Below, piece by piece: positions 27,095 to 33,923 of a stretch of DNA of 64,000 nucleotides. Made by a program: the position numbers and the translations under genes. Below the pieces are notes generated by a model. The model searched no databases. It had not been told where the DNA came from and was given only the letters and a program-made list of their open reading frames with translations. Origin of the DNA: Streptomyces taklimakanensis (GTDB taxonomy: Bacteria; Actinomycetota; Actinomycetes; Streptomycetales; Streptomycetaceae). The stretch's first letter is position 1; each line of letters begins with the position of its first letter. The DNA is taken from positions 248,001 through 312,000 of the forward strand of contig NZ_WIXO01000001.1 of assembly GCF_009709575.1 (NCBI RefSeq), written 5' to 3'.

Positions 27095-28039
27095 TCAGAA
27101 GACGCGGAACAGGGGTTCCCCGTGATCGGCGGACGCCCACGCCTCGGTCGCGCGTTCGAGCTTGTCGGGGTTGGCCTGGTTGCGGAGCGCGGCGATGCCC
27201 TCGGGGGTGATCTCCAGGCACATGACACCGACGACCCGGCCGTCGACGACCGCCACGACGGCGGGGCCGCCGTTGGCGGTCGCGACGTGGATCTCGGGTG
27301 AACCGCCGACCAGGGCGCGCTTGGACCGTGCGGGCTTGAGCAGGCCCCGCATGAACTTGGCGACCGCGAGGGCACCCTCGACCGGCTTGGGACGGGCCGG
27401 GATCTTCCCGCCGCCGTCGCCGATCGAGACGGCGTCGGCGGTGAGCAGCCGCACGAGCGGCTCGATCTTCCCACTGGTGGCGGCCGCCAGGAACTCGTCG
27501 ACGATCCGCCGGGCGGCGGCCTCGTCGGTCTCGGTGCGGGCCTTGCCGTCCGTGATGTGCTTCCTGGCGCGGTGGAGGAGCTGCTGGCTGGCGGCCTCGG
27601 TGAGGTCGAGGATCTCGGCGATCTCCCGGTGCGGGTAGTCGAAGGCCTCCCGCAGCACGTACACCGCCCGCTCGTTGGGGGACAGCCGCTCCATGAGGGT
27701 GAGGACGGCGTACGAGACCGACTCGCGCTGTTCGGCGGTGTCGGCCGGGCCGAGCATCGGGTCCCCGTCGAGCAGCGGTTCGGGGAGCCACTGGCCCACG
27801 TAGGTCTCGCGCCGCGCGCGGGCCGAGGCGAGCTGATTGAGGCACAGGTTGGTGAGCACCTTCGTCAGCCAGGCCGCGGGGACCTCGATGCGCTCGACGT
27901 CGGCGGCCTGCCAGCGCAGGAAGGTCTCCTGCACGGCGTCCTCGGCCTCGCTCGCGGAGCCGAGGAGGCGGTAGGCGATGGCCTCCAGACGGGGCCTGGC
28001 GGCCTCGAACCGGTCCACGTCCTTCGGGGTCAGCGGCAT
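27095..28039 (-). CDS. ECF41-group RNA polymerase sigma factor (SigJ-like) with SnoaL-like C-terminal domain
   Basis: A 314-residue sigma factor. Region sigma-2 lies at about 8-72 (RLLGSASEAEDAVQETFLRW), sigma-4 at about 108-160 (LSPNERAVYVLREAFDYPHR; EIAEILDLTEAASQQLLHRA). The C-terminal SnoaL-like domain (175-310) contains DGGGK at 208-212 and NPDKL at 290-294, the two motifs that define ECF41. In that group the C-terminal domain tunes the activity of the sigma factor and replaces an anti-sigma factor; none is encoded nearby. The adjacent flavoprotein is a probable target or partner. The ATG at 28039 starts exactly at the conserved sigma-2 region. Confidence 0.93.
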   Translation of the reverse strand: MPLTPKDVDRFEAARPRLEAIAYRLLGSASEAEDAVQETFLRWQAADVERIEVPAAWLTKVLTNLCLNQLASARARRETYVGQWLPEPLLDGDPMLGPADTAEQRESVSYAVLTLMERLSPNERAVYVLREAFDYPHREIAEILDLTEAASQQLLHRARKHITDGKARTETDEAAARRIVDEFLAAATSGKIEPLVRLLTADAVSIGDGGGKIPARPKPVEGALAVAKFMRGLLKPARSKRALVGGSPEIHVATANGGPAVVAVVDGRVVGVMCLEITPEGIAALRNQANPDKLERATEAWASADHGEPLFRVF

Positions 28040-28195
28040 GCCCCGGATCCTAACGGGCCCGTGCACGGTCGACGACGAGGCACCGGGGCCGCCGAAGCGG
28101 CCGGCGCTCGAACCCCTTCGGGGACCGACGCACGTGTCCGAGCCGTGCCGCGTCGAGGCCATCCGGTCCTCGGCCGGTCGGCACGCGCCCGGCGG

Positions 28196-28471
28196 TCACG
28201 CCGACATGGCCCGCTCACCGTTTTCGGTGCCTTCCGCACAGGCGGCGGCCAGGTCGTCGAGCGACAGGTGCAGGACGTGGGCCAGGGCCGCCACGGTGAA
28301 GAAGGCCGGGGTCGGGGCTCGGCCGGTCTCGATCTTGCGGAGGGTTTCGGCGGACACCCCGGCCGCCGCTGCCACGTCGACCATGCTGCGGTCACCGCGG
28401 GCCTGGCGGAGCAGGGCCCCGAAGCGCTCTCCACGTCGCCGCTCCTGCGGACTCAAGGGAACTCTCACCAT
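28196..28471 (-). CDS. Small XRE-family helix-turn-helix regulator
   Basis: A 91-residue protein starting MVRVPLSPQERRRGERFGAL. The helix-turn-helix occupies about 16-70 (LLRQARGDRSMVDVAAAAGV, then SAETLRKIETGRAPTPAFFT and VAALAHVLHLSLDDL). It has no other domain. It is divergent from a methionine aminopeptidase gene, with a 22-bp near-palindrome 8 bp upstream of its own start, which suggests that it represses itself and the aminopeptidase. The ligand is unknown. Confidence 0.87.
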   Translation of the reverse strand: MVRVPLSPQERRRGERFGALLRQARGDRSMVDVAAAAGVSAETLRKIETGRAPTPAFFTVAALAHVLHLSLDDLAAACAEGTENGERAMSA

Positions 28472-28478
28472 GCCCGTG

Positions 28479-28500
28479 ATACTAATACCGGTATAAGTAT
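28479..28500. promoter_or_regulatory. 22-bp near-perfect palindrome, probable XRE operator
   Basis: ATACTAATACCGGTATAAGT followed by AT forms a palindrome over 22 bp with a single mismatched pair (28484/28495) and a perfect ATACCGGTAT core at 28485-28494. It is AT-rich in a very GC-rich region, lies 8 bp from the XRE start and 33 bp from the aminopeptidase start, and overlaps the place where both promoters must be. Binding by the XRE protein is the natural reading. Confidence 0.7.
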
Positions 28501-28532
28501 TGGGCAGCATCGCACGGCGGGAGTCACGGCAC

Positions 28533-29300
28533 ATGGTGGAGATCAAGACCGACACGGCACTGGAGGCGATGCGGGAAGCCGGCCGCGTCGTGGCCCACGC
28601 ACTCGCGGCCGTCCGCGCGGCGGCGGCTGTGGGCGTCCGCCTGCGCGAGCTCGACGAAGTCGCCCGCACCGTCCTCACCGAGGCCGGGGCACGCTCCCCG
28701 TTCCTGGGCTACCGGCCCTCCTTCGCCCCGACCCCCTTCCCCGCCGTGATCTGCGTCTCCGTGAACGACGCCATCTCGCACGGCATCCCCGACGACTGTC
28801 GCCTGCGCGACGGCGACCTGGTCGGCGTCGACTGCGGAGCCGAACTCGACGGCTGGACCGGCGACGCCGCGATCAGCTTCACCGTCGGCACCCCCCGCCC
28901 CGCCGACCTCGAACTCGTCGCCGCCACCCAGCGGGCCCTGGACGCCGGCATCGCCGCCGCCACCGTCGGCCGTCGCATCGGCGACATCTCCCATGCCGTC
29001 GGCACGGTCGCCCGCAAGGCCGGCTGCGGCATGCCGGCCGACTTCGGCGGCCACGGCATCGGCCGCCGGATGCACGAGGACCCCCACGTCCCCAACCACG
29101 GGCGCCCCGGCCGCGGCTTCCCCCTGCGCCCCGGCCTCACCCTCGCCATCGAACCCATGCTCATGGCCGGAGGACGCGACGACTACCGCACCGACCCCGA
29201 CGGATGGACCCTGCGCACGATCGACGGCAGCCGAGCCGCCCACTTCGAACACACCGTCGCCATCACCGAGGACGGCCCCCGCATCCTCACCCTGCCCTGA
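28533..29300 (+). CDS. map: Type I methionine aminopeptidase (probably a second copy)
   Basis: A 255-residue enzyme that removes the N-terminal methionine from new proteins. All metal ligands are visible: D100, D111, H174, E207 and E239, with the substrate-binding His83 in DAISHGIPDD. GGHGIGRRMHEDPHVPNHG and LAIEPMLM are standard motifs. The usual housekeeping map gene in actinobacteria lies with ribosomal and secY/adk genes, which are not here. This is therefore likely an extra, regulated copy, controlled by the divergent XRE gene. A strong hairpin follows the stop. Confidence 0.93.
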   Translation: MVEIKTDTALEAMREAGRVVAHALAAVRAAAAVGVRLRELDEVARTVLTEAGARSPFLGYRPSFAPTPFPAVICVSVNDAISHGIPDDCRLRDGDLVGVDCGAELDGWTGDAAISFTVGTPRPADLELVAATQRALDAGIAAATVGRRIGDISHAVGTVARKAGCGMPADFGGHGIGRRMHEDPHVPNHGRPGRGFPLRPGLTLAIEPMLMAGGRDDYRTDPDGWTLRTIDGSRAAHFEHTVAITEDGPRILTLP

Positions 29301-29320
29301 CCTCGGATCCACCCGTTCCC

Positions 29321-29362
29321 GGCAAGGGGCGCCCCCGCCGTCCGGCGGGGGTGCCCCTTGCC
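29321..29362 (+). terminator. Strong hairpin terminator after map
   Basis: A 19-bp stem (29321-29339 with 29344-29362), containing one G-U pair, closes a 4-nt loop GTCC. The left arm begins GGCAAGGGGC and the right arm ends GCCCCTTGCC. It starts 20 bp after the map stop. No T-run follows, as is common for Streptomyces terminators. Confidence 0.85.
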
Positions 29363-29481
29363 CGACGGGGTTTCCGTGAAGGACAGTGGCGAGCGTCCGG
29401 TCGTGACCATTCGAGCCGTTCCGGCCCACGGTCGCGGACCCTGGACACGCAGAGCGCCCCTCACAGGAAGGACACCCGCGC

Positions 29482-30123
29482 GTGCGCACTCTCCACGTCG
29501 TGACCCATCCGGAGGCGACCCACCACGTCGAGGGAGTCGTCGGCGGATGGCACGATTCGCGGCTGACGCCCGCCGGTGTGCGCGCGGCGGCCTCCATCGC
29601 CCGGGCGCTACGGACCCGGATACCGGATGGCGCCGAAGTGGAGCTGTTCTCCTCGGACCTGCGGCGCACCCGGCAGACGGCCGAGGAGATCGCCGAACTG
29701 TTCGGCGTGAGGCCGATCCCGGACCGCAGGCTGCGGGAGAAGTCCTACGGGGTGGCGGAGGGAAGGCCGCAGGAATGGCTGGACCGGCGATTCGTCCCCC
29801 CACCGGCCACCGGAGAGCGGCTGGAGCACGACGAGGGCGTGGAGGGCGCCGAGACCAAGGCGGCGTGGGTGCGGCGCGTCTACGCGGCCATGGACGAGAT
29901 CCTGCGGCGCCCGTGCGAACACCAGATCATCGTGACGCACGGCGGCTCTCTGACGTTCGTCGTGGCGGCCTGGATCGGGATGCCGATCGAGTCGCTCGGT
30001 CACGTCGGTTTCCGGGCACCGTCCGGCAGCATCACCACGCTGCGCGAGGACGACTTCTTCCACAACCGTCAGGTCGCCGACCTCGGCGACACCCGCCATC
30101 TCGACGCCGTCGAAGCCGACTGA
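29482..30123 (+). CDS. Histidine phosphatase family protein
   Basis: A 213-residue protein from a GTG preceded by GGAAGG. The phosphatase opening is VVTHPEATHH, where the first catalytic His is in THPE rather than the usual RHG. The following motifs are present: LTPAGVRAAASIARALR, LFSSDLRRTRQTAEEIAELF, REKSYGVAEGRP, and the second catalytic His in IIVTHGGSLTFVVAAWIG. The missing Arg of the RHG motif may change activity. Phosphoglycerate mutase-like phosphatases act on many small substrates, so the substrate is not predictable. It appears to be transcribed alone. Confidence 0.82.
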   Translation: MRTLHVVTHPEATHHVEGVVGGWHDSRLTPAGVRAAASIARALRTRIPDGAEVELFSSDLRRTRQTAEEIAELFGVRPIPDRRLREKSYGVAEGRPQEWLDRRFVPPPATGERLEHDEGVEGAETKAAWVRRVYAAMDEILRRPCEHQIIVTHGGSLTFVVAAWIGMPIESLGHVGFRAPSGSITTLREDDFFHNRQVADLGDTRHLDAVEAD

Positions 30124-30333
30124 CCTCCGCTCGGCCCGCGTCGACGGCCCGCCGCCCTGCTGGTCGGCGGCGTTCCCCGGGCGTTCCCCGGACTCCGGCT
30201 CGACTTCCGGGTGAGGTCGCGATCCGCGACGACCGAAGAGCGGGCGGACCGCAGGCTCCGTCACGGCCCTCCCCGGTGCCGCCCGGTGACGGACCGTCAC
30301 CGGACGGCACCGGACGGCACCGGAGGTTCGGCC

Positions 30334-30729
30334 TCAGTGGTCGAGGACGGCGTCGACCTCCACCTCGACGAGCCAGTCGGGGTCGATGAAGCGTGAGACC
30401 TCGACGAAGGTGCACGCGGGACGGACCGACGCGAACCGCTCTCCGTGGGCTTGCGCGGCCTCCTTCCACCGGGTCACGTCGGTGAGCATGACGCGAGTCC
30501 GCACGACGTCCTCCAACGACGCCCCCGCTGCGTTCAGCGCGGTCTCCGCGATGTCCAGGCACCTGACCGTCTGGGCACGGACGTCGCCCCGCCCCACGGT
30601 CGTGCCGTCGTCCCCGATGGGGGCGGTACCGGAGACCACGACGTAAGCCCCTTTGCGGACCGCCCGCGAAAACCCTATCTGCGGTTCGAGTGGCGACCCA
30701 GAACCGACCGTTTGCCGAATAGGTTCCAT
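30334..30729 (-). CDS. RidA family protein (reactive imine deaminase-like)
   Basis: A 131-residue YjgF/YER057c/UK114 protein: FSRAVRKGAYVVVSGTAPIG, then TVRCLDIAETALNAAGASLE, DVVRTRVMLTDVTRWKEAAQ and RPACTFVEVSRFIDPDWLVE. Arg103 in SVRPACT corresponds to the conserved Arg that binds the carboxylate of imine substrates in RidA, and the last Glu of VEVEVDAV is also kept. It probably forms a trimer and acts on 2-aminoacrylate-like compounds or in a specific pathway. No partner gene is adjacent. Confidence 0.9.
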   Translation of the reverse strand: MEPIRQTVGSGSPLEPQIGFSRAVRKGAYVVVSGTAPIGDDGTTVGRGDVRAQTVRCLDIAETALNAAGASLEDVVRTRVMLTDVTRWKEAAQAHGERFASVRPACTFVEVSRFIDPDWLVEVEVDAVLDH

Positions 30730-31045
30730 CGCCTCATGATCCCAGAACGACGTACCCCCGGAACAGCCCCCGGCCGGGACCGCGGCCCCCGCCGGCGCCG
30801 CCGGCTCCACCTGCCGGTCCATGGGCCACCCATGCGTCGCCGTTGGACGGTGGGTGATCGCCCCGGCGGGAGCCCGCCGCGTGGTACCGGGTGCCCACCG
30901 CCGAGAGCGCCGGCGAGGAGTGGCCGGTGGTTCGAGTCCGCCGAACGACCGCGGTCCGTACCCTGACGGTGTCGAACGGTGTCGGACGGCGGGGCCCGGG
31001 GTGGGCGACCGGGCCGAGGACCGGCGTTTTCGAGGAGGGACCGGC
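30730..31045. other. Divergent intergenic region without a gene
   Basis: 316 bp between the ridA-like gene and the unknown gene at 31046. I see no convincing reading frame. The stretch nearest ridA (30680-30735) is less GC-rich and probably carries its promoter. A GAGGAGGGA Shine-Dalgarno sequence (31032-31040) belongs to the rightward gene. Confidence 0.5.
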
Positions 31046-31468
31046 ATGGCCTTCATGGCCCGCTTCGTCACACACGTCGAGCTGAGCGACGTCGTCACGG
31101 ACCCTCGGCAGATGTCGGTGTCGGCACGGTTGGAGGCCGAACTCGCGGACGGCCGCAGCCTGACGTTGCTCGACGACCGAGGCTGGTCCTCCGCGCTGCA
31201 CGGCGGTGGAGAGGATCGGCCGGCCGACATACGCTCGTACACATCGATCGAGGAGATCGAGACGACGGCCCGGATGGTGGTCGGGCCGGACGAGCCGACC
31301 GACGGCCGCACGCACGAGGAGGTGGCGGCCGGCCACTGGGCCCGGCTGGCGGAGACTCTCGGCCGGCAGGGGGTGGACGTGGACGCGCGGGAGCTGGGGC
31401 GGTTGCCGCACGACGTCGTGCTCGGCGAACGCCTCCGCGCGTGGATCGCCGGGGAGGATCGTCCCTAG
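31046..31468 (+). CDS. Conserved hypothetical protein
   Basis: A 140-residue soluble, acidic protein with a very good Shine-Dalgarno sequence (GAGGAGGGA) and typical codon bias. It starts MAFMARFVTHVELSDVV, includes LTLLDDRGWSSALHGGGED and YTSIEEIETTARMVVGPDEP, and ends in a helical region (HEEVAAGHWARLAETLGRQG). I do not recognise a family or function. It seems to be transcribed alone. Confidence 0.72.
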   Translation: MAFMARFVTHVELSDVVTDPRQMSVSARLEAELADGRSLTLLDDRGWSSALHGGGEDRPADIRSYTSIEEIETTARMVVGPDEPTDGRTHEEVAAGHWARLAETLGRQGVDVDARELGRLPHDVVLGERLRAWIAGEDRP

Positions 31469-32188
31469 CCTCCCGGGCGGGCCGCGGCGCCCCGCCGAGG
31501 GCGTCGCCGCGGCGGGTGACCGGCGCGATCACCCGCTGTCCGCCCCTCGCCGCTCGCGCTCGGCCGCCGGGCACGTTGCGCAACGGGCCGAGAGCAACGA
31601 TTCTTTCTCTTCGGCCGACGACCGTTCCCGACGGTGGCCTCGGCCGAGGAGCGAGCCGTGGCCTCGGCCGGTACTCACACGACGGACACCCGGCTGGAGG
31701 GCATCGGTGACCGACACCGCCGGCGGTCCTCCGCTCGACCTCCCGACGCGCCCGGACGCGCCGCCGGAGAGCGGTGGGCGCCCCCGCGTCGGCGGACCCC
31801 GGCCCGAGCGGGGAGAAGACGGTCGTCGTGCCCGTCGAGGCCCACCTCGGCCGGAAGGGGCCGAAACCGTGTCCCCTCGGCCCTCCGTGACCGGCCGGCC
31901 TCCGCCCACGCCGTCGGCCACCTGACCTCGTCGGAACGCGGAACGCCCACCCCGCCGTGGCCCGGCGCCCCCCTCGCCGCACTCCGCGCGGGCTCCGACG
32001 GCCGCGACCGGACGGCCCGTCCCTGACGGACGAGGGGCCGGGAACCACGCCGGCAGCCCCTCGCCCGCCGGGCCGGTGGACCGGTCCAGCGGACCGACCC
32101 ACCCGGCGGCCCGGCCGGACCGCGAACCGACGACGGCCTCCTCCACGGAGGCGGCCGCCCCTCCCCTCCCCGAAGCAAAGGCCAACGA
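31469..32188 (+). other. 720-bp region without a convincing gene, with repeats and a palindrome
   Basis: No reading frame here has the codon bias or protein character of its neighbours. It holds a perfect 12-bp palindrome CGTTGCGCAACG at 31574-31585, a less GC-rich stretch just after it (31591-31615) that could be a promoter, and two copies of GTGGCCTCGGCCG at 31634-31646 and 31658-31670, 24 bp apart. If the isoprenoid synthase gene at 32189 is transcribed from here, its leader would be more than 500 nt long. Confidence 0.5.
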
Positions 32189-33226
32189 ATGACCTTCACG
32201 TCCTACCTGGAACTGCACCGGCGCTACGCCTCGCGGGCAGCCGCGGAGATCGACACCGCCCTCGAAGGGCTCGGGCCGTCGGCGGACAACATCAGGAAGT
32301 CGATCGCCGCCCTCCTTCGGCACCAGACGTTCAGCTACCCCCTGGACGTACTGCCCCTGCTGGTCCACGGTGCCGAGACGGGCGATCCCGAACCGGCCCT
32401 CCCACTCGCCGCCGTGCACACCCTGTGGTGGACATCGGCGTGCTACTTCGACGACCTGGCCGACGGGAACGGCACGGCCGCCGCGGGACGGATCGGCGCA
32501 GGAGAGGCGACGCTCGCCTCCGTCGTCGGCGGACACCTGCTCCCCTTGCGGATCGTCCGATCGCCACGGATACCGGAGCCGGTCCGCGGCGCGCTGGTGG
32601 ACGAGATCGTGAACTGCGGGATCCTCGCCGCCGAAGGGCAGTTGAGAGACGTGAACGGGACCGCGGAGAGCGCCACCCGCGGCCTGGTCGTCACCGCCTA
32701 CGAGGGAAAGTCCAGCGCACCCTTCAGCATGATCACGGCAATGGCCGCGATCCTGGCCGGCGCCGAGGCGGGCAGAACGGAGCGGTGGCGAGAGTTCGGC
32801 CGTGTCTTCGGTCTGCTGTGGCAACTGTTCAACGACCAGGAGGACATCCTCTCCGGCCGGAACGAGGACCTGCGCAACGGCACCGTCACCTACCTGCTCG
32901 CCTGCGCCCTGGAGGAGGCTCCACCGACGGAGCGGGAACGCGTCCTGAAGCTGCACGCCGCGGCGCCGGGCTCCGAGCGGGCCAGGGCGGACCTCGTCCG
33001 CGCCCTCCTGGCACCCGACGTCCTCAGCCTATTCGGCGACGACCTCGGAGCGTTCCGGGACGAGGCGCATCGCGTCCTGGACGACCTGGGCGGCCACGGC
33101 GCCTGTCCGCCGATACTGCGTCGGCTCGTGGACATGGCCGGTCGGATGCTCCTGTCCCCCGTGCCCCTCCCGGCGGAAGCCGCCGACGGCGACCGGCGGC
33201 GCCACGCGGGTCGATCGTCGGTGTGA
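32189..33226 (+). CDS. Class I isoprenoid synthase-like protein (polyprenyl synthetase family)
   Basis: A 345-residue, mostly helical protein. The first aspartate motif is DDLAD at 88-92 (in YFDDLADGNG) and the second NDQED at 215-219 (in LWQLFNDQEDI), both of the DDxxD type that binds Mg-diphosphate. The overall form agrees with the trans-prenyltransferase fold, but the usual chain-length and RR motifs of farnesyl or geranylgeranyl diphosphate synthases are weak, which points to the divergent group often labelled class 1 isoprenoid biosynthesis enzymes. No terpene cyclase, carotenoid or squalene gene is adjacent, so product and pathway are unknown. A hairpin lies 29 bp after the stop. Confidence 0.78.
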   Translation: MTFTSYLELHRRYASRAAAEIDTALEGLGPSADNIRKSIAALLRHQTFSYPLDVLPLLVHGAETGDPEPALPLAAVHTLWWTSACYFDDLADGNGTAAAGRIGAGEATLASVVGGHLLPLRIVRSPRIPEPVRGALVDEIVNCGILAAEGQLRDVNGTAESATRGLVVTAYEGKSSAPFSMITAMAAILAGAEAGRTERWREFGRVFGLLWQLFNDQEDILSGRNEDLRNGTVTYLLACALEEAPPTERERVLKLHAAAPGSERARADLVRALLAPDVLSLFGDDLGAFRDEAHRVLDDLGGHGACPPILRRLVDMAGRMLLSPVPLPAEAADGDRRRHAGRSSV

Positions 33227-33254
33227 GTCCTTTGACGGTGGGACGGACGGGAGA

Positions 33255-33275
33255 CCGGCCCGGCCGGCGGGCCGG
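33255..33275 (+). terminator. Hairpin terminator after the isoprenoid synthase gene
   Basis: CCGGCCCG (33255-33262) pairs with CGGGCCGG (33268-33275) around a 5-nt loop. It starts 29 bp past the stop codon. Confidence 0.6.
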
Positions 33276-33337
33276 GGGCCACGGCGTCTCGACCTCGAAC
33301 TCCGGTGACGTTCCCGGGCGTTGGCCGCCACACAAGA

Positions 33338-33354
33338 CGGAATAGCGTATTCCG
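33338..33354. promoter_or_regulatory. Inverted repeat CGGAATA-GCG-TATTCCG
   Basis: Two perfect 7-bp arms with a 3-bp spacer, AT-rich in a GC-rich region. It lies 570 bp upstream of the pectate lyase gene and 110 bp after the isoprenoid synthase gene. Confidence 0.45.
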
Positions 33355-33407
33355 CAACCGTACAGAACCTTGCCAGTCCATCAGACGCCACCCTATCCTC
33401 ACCGAAA

Positions 33408-33419
33408 GAAAGCGCTTTC
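33408..33419. promoter_or_regulatory. Palindrome GAAAGCGCTTTC, LacI-type operator candidate
   Basis: A perfect 12-bp palindrome with a central CG dinucleotide, the form typical of LacI-family operators that control sugar and polysaccharide use in Streptomyces. It lies 505 bp upstream of the pectate lyase start. No LacI gene is in the window. Confidence 0.5.
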
Positions 33420-33861
33420 CCGGTCTGTGACGATCGTTCCGGTGAAAGCGACCATCGCGACACCTGCCATGACCTCGCACGTGAGCCGCCACCGATACGG
33501 CGCGAGGGTTTCACCCGGGATGCCGACGGACCACGGAACGAAAGGGCGTACGCCACGACGAAAACGCACCGCGCCGTCCATCGCGGTTCCCGCGGCGACG
33601 ACTTCCCCTGACAGGCGGCCGGCCACGCCGCCGGCTCCGGAGGTCGCCCCGCACCGGCGTTGGCGTCACACCGACACCGCCTGACGGCACGACCGGCCGA
33701 GCAGGCGGGAACACGACCGCGGTGACCTCGCGGCCGACTCCGAGGCCCCCGGGCTCCGGGCCGCGACGGGAAAGTCGCCACCCCGGTCCCACCGGGAGAA
33801 CACCCGCTCCCGGGCCGGTCGGTGACCCGTTCGACGACAGGACGGCACCCTCGGCACGCGA

Positions 33862-33879
33862 ATGTCATGATCATGACAT
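33862..33879. promoter_or_regulatory. 18-bp perfect palindrome upstream of the pectate lyase gene
   Basis: ATGTCATGATCATGACAT is perfect over 18 bp and lies 44 bp upstream of the pectate lyase ATG, where a repressor would block transcription. Its AT content is far above that of the surrounding DNA. The regulator is not identifiable here; none is encoded next to it. Confidence 0.75.
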
Positions 33880-33923
33880 AAACCGGCACCACCCGACGTT
33901 GGACGACGAAACGAGAGGCGAGA

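Larger units (their letters stand above)
33227..33923. other. 697-bp intergenic region with three separate operator-like palindromes
   Basis: Apart from the hairpin at 33255-33275, this region holds no convincing gene. It contains palindromes at 33338-33354, 33408-33419 and 33862-33879, listed separately. A leftward frame at 33399-33626 encodes 75 residues with one hydrophobic stretch, but its third-position GC is lower than in neighbouring genes and it has no clear Shine-Dalgarno sequence. Something may be transcribed from about 33350-33420, as two palindromes cluster there far from any start codon. Confidence 0.5.

Noticed and set aside
31634..32026. A 130-codon rightward frame before the isoprenoid synthase gene
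   Set aside because: Arg/Pro/Ser-rich product without motifs, and codon positions lack the normal bias.
33399..33626. A 75-codon leftward frame with one hydrophobic stretch
   Set aside because: Third-position GC is only moderate, there is no clear Shine-Dalgarno sequence and no known family. It could be real but support is too weak.
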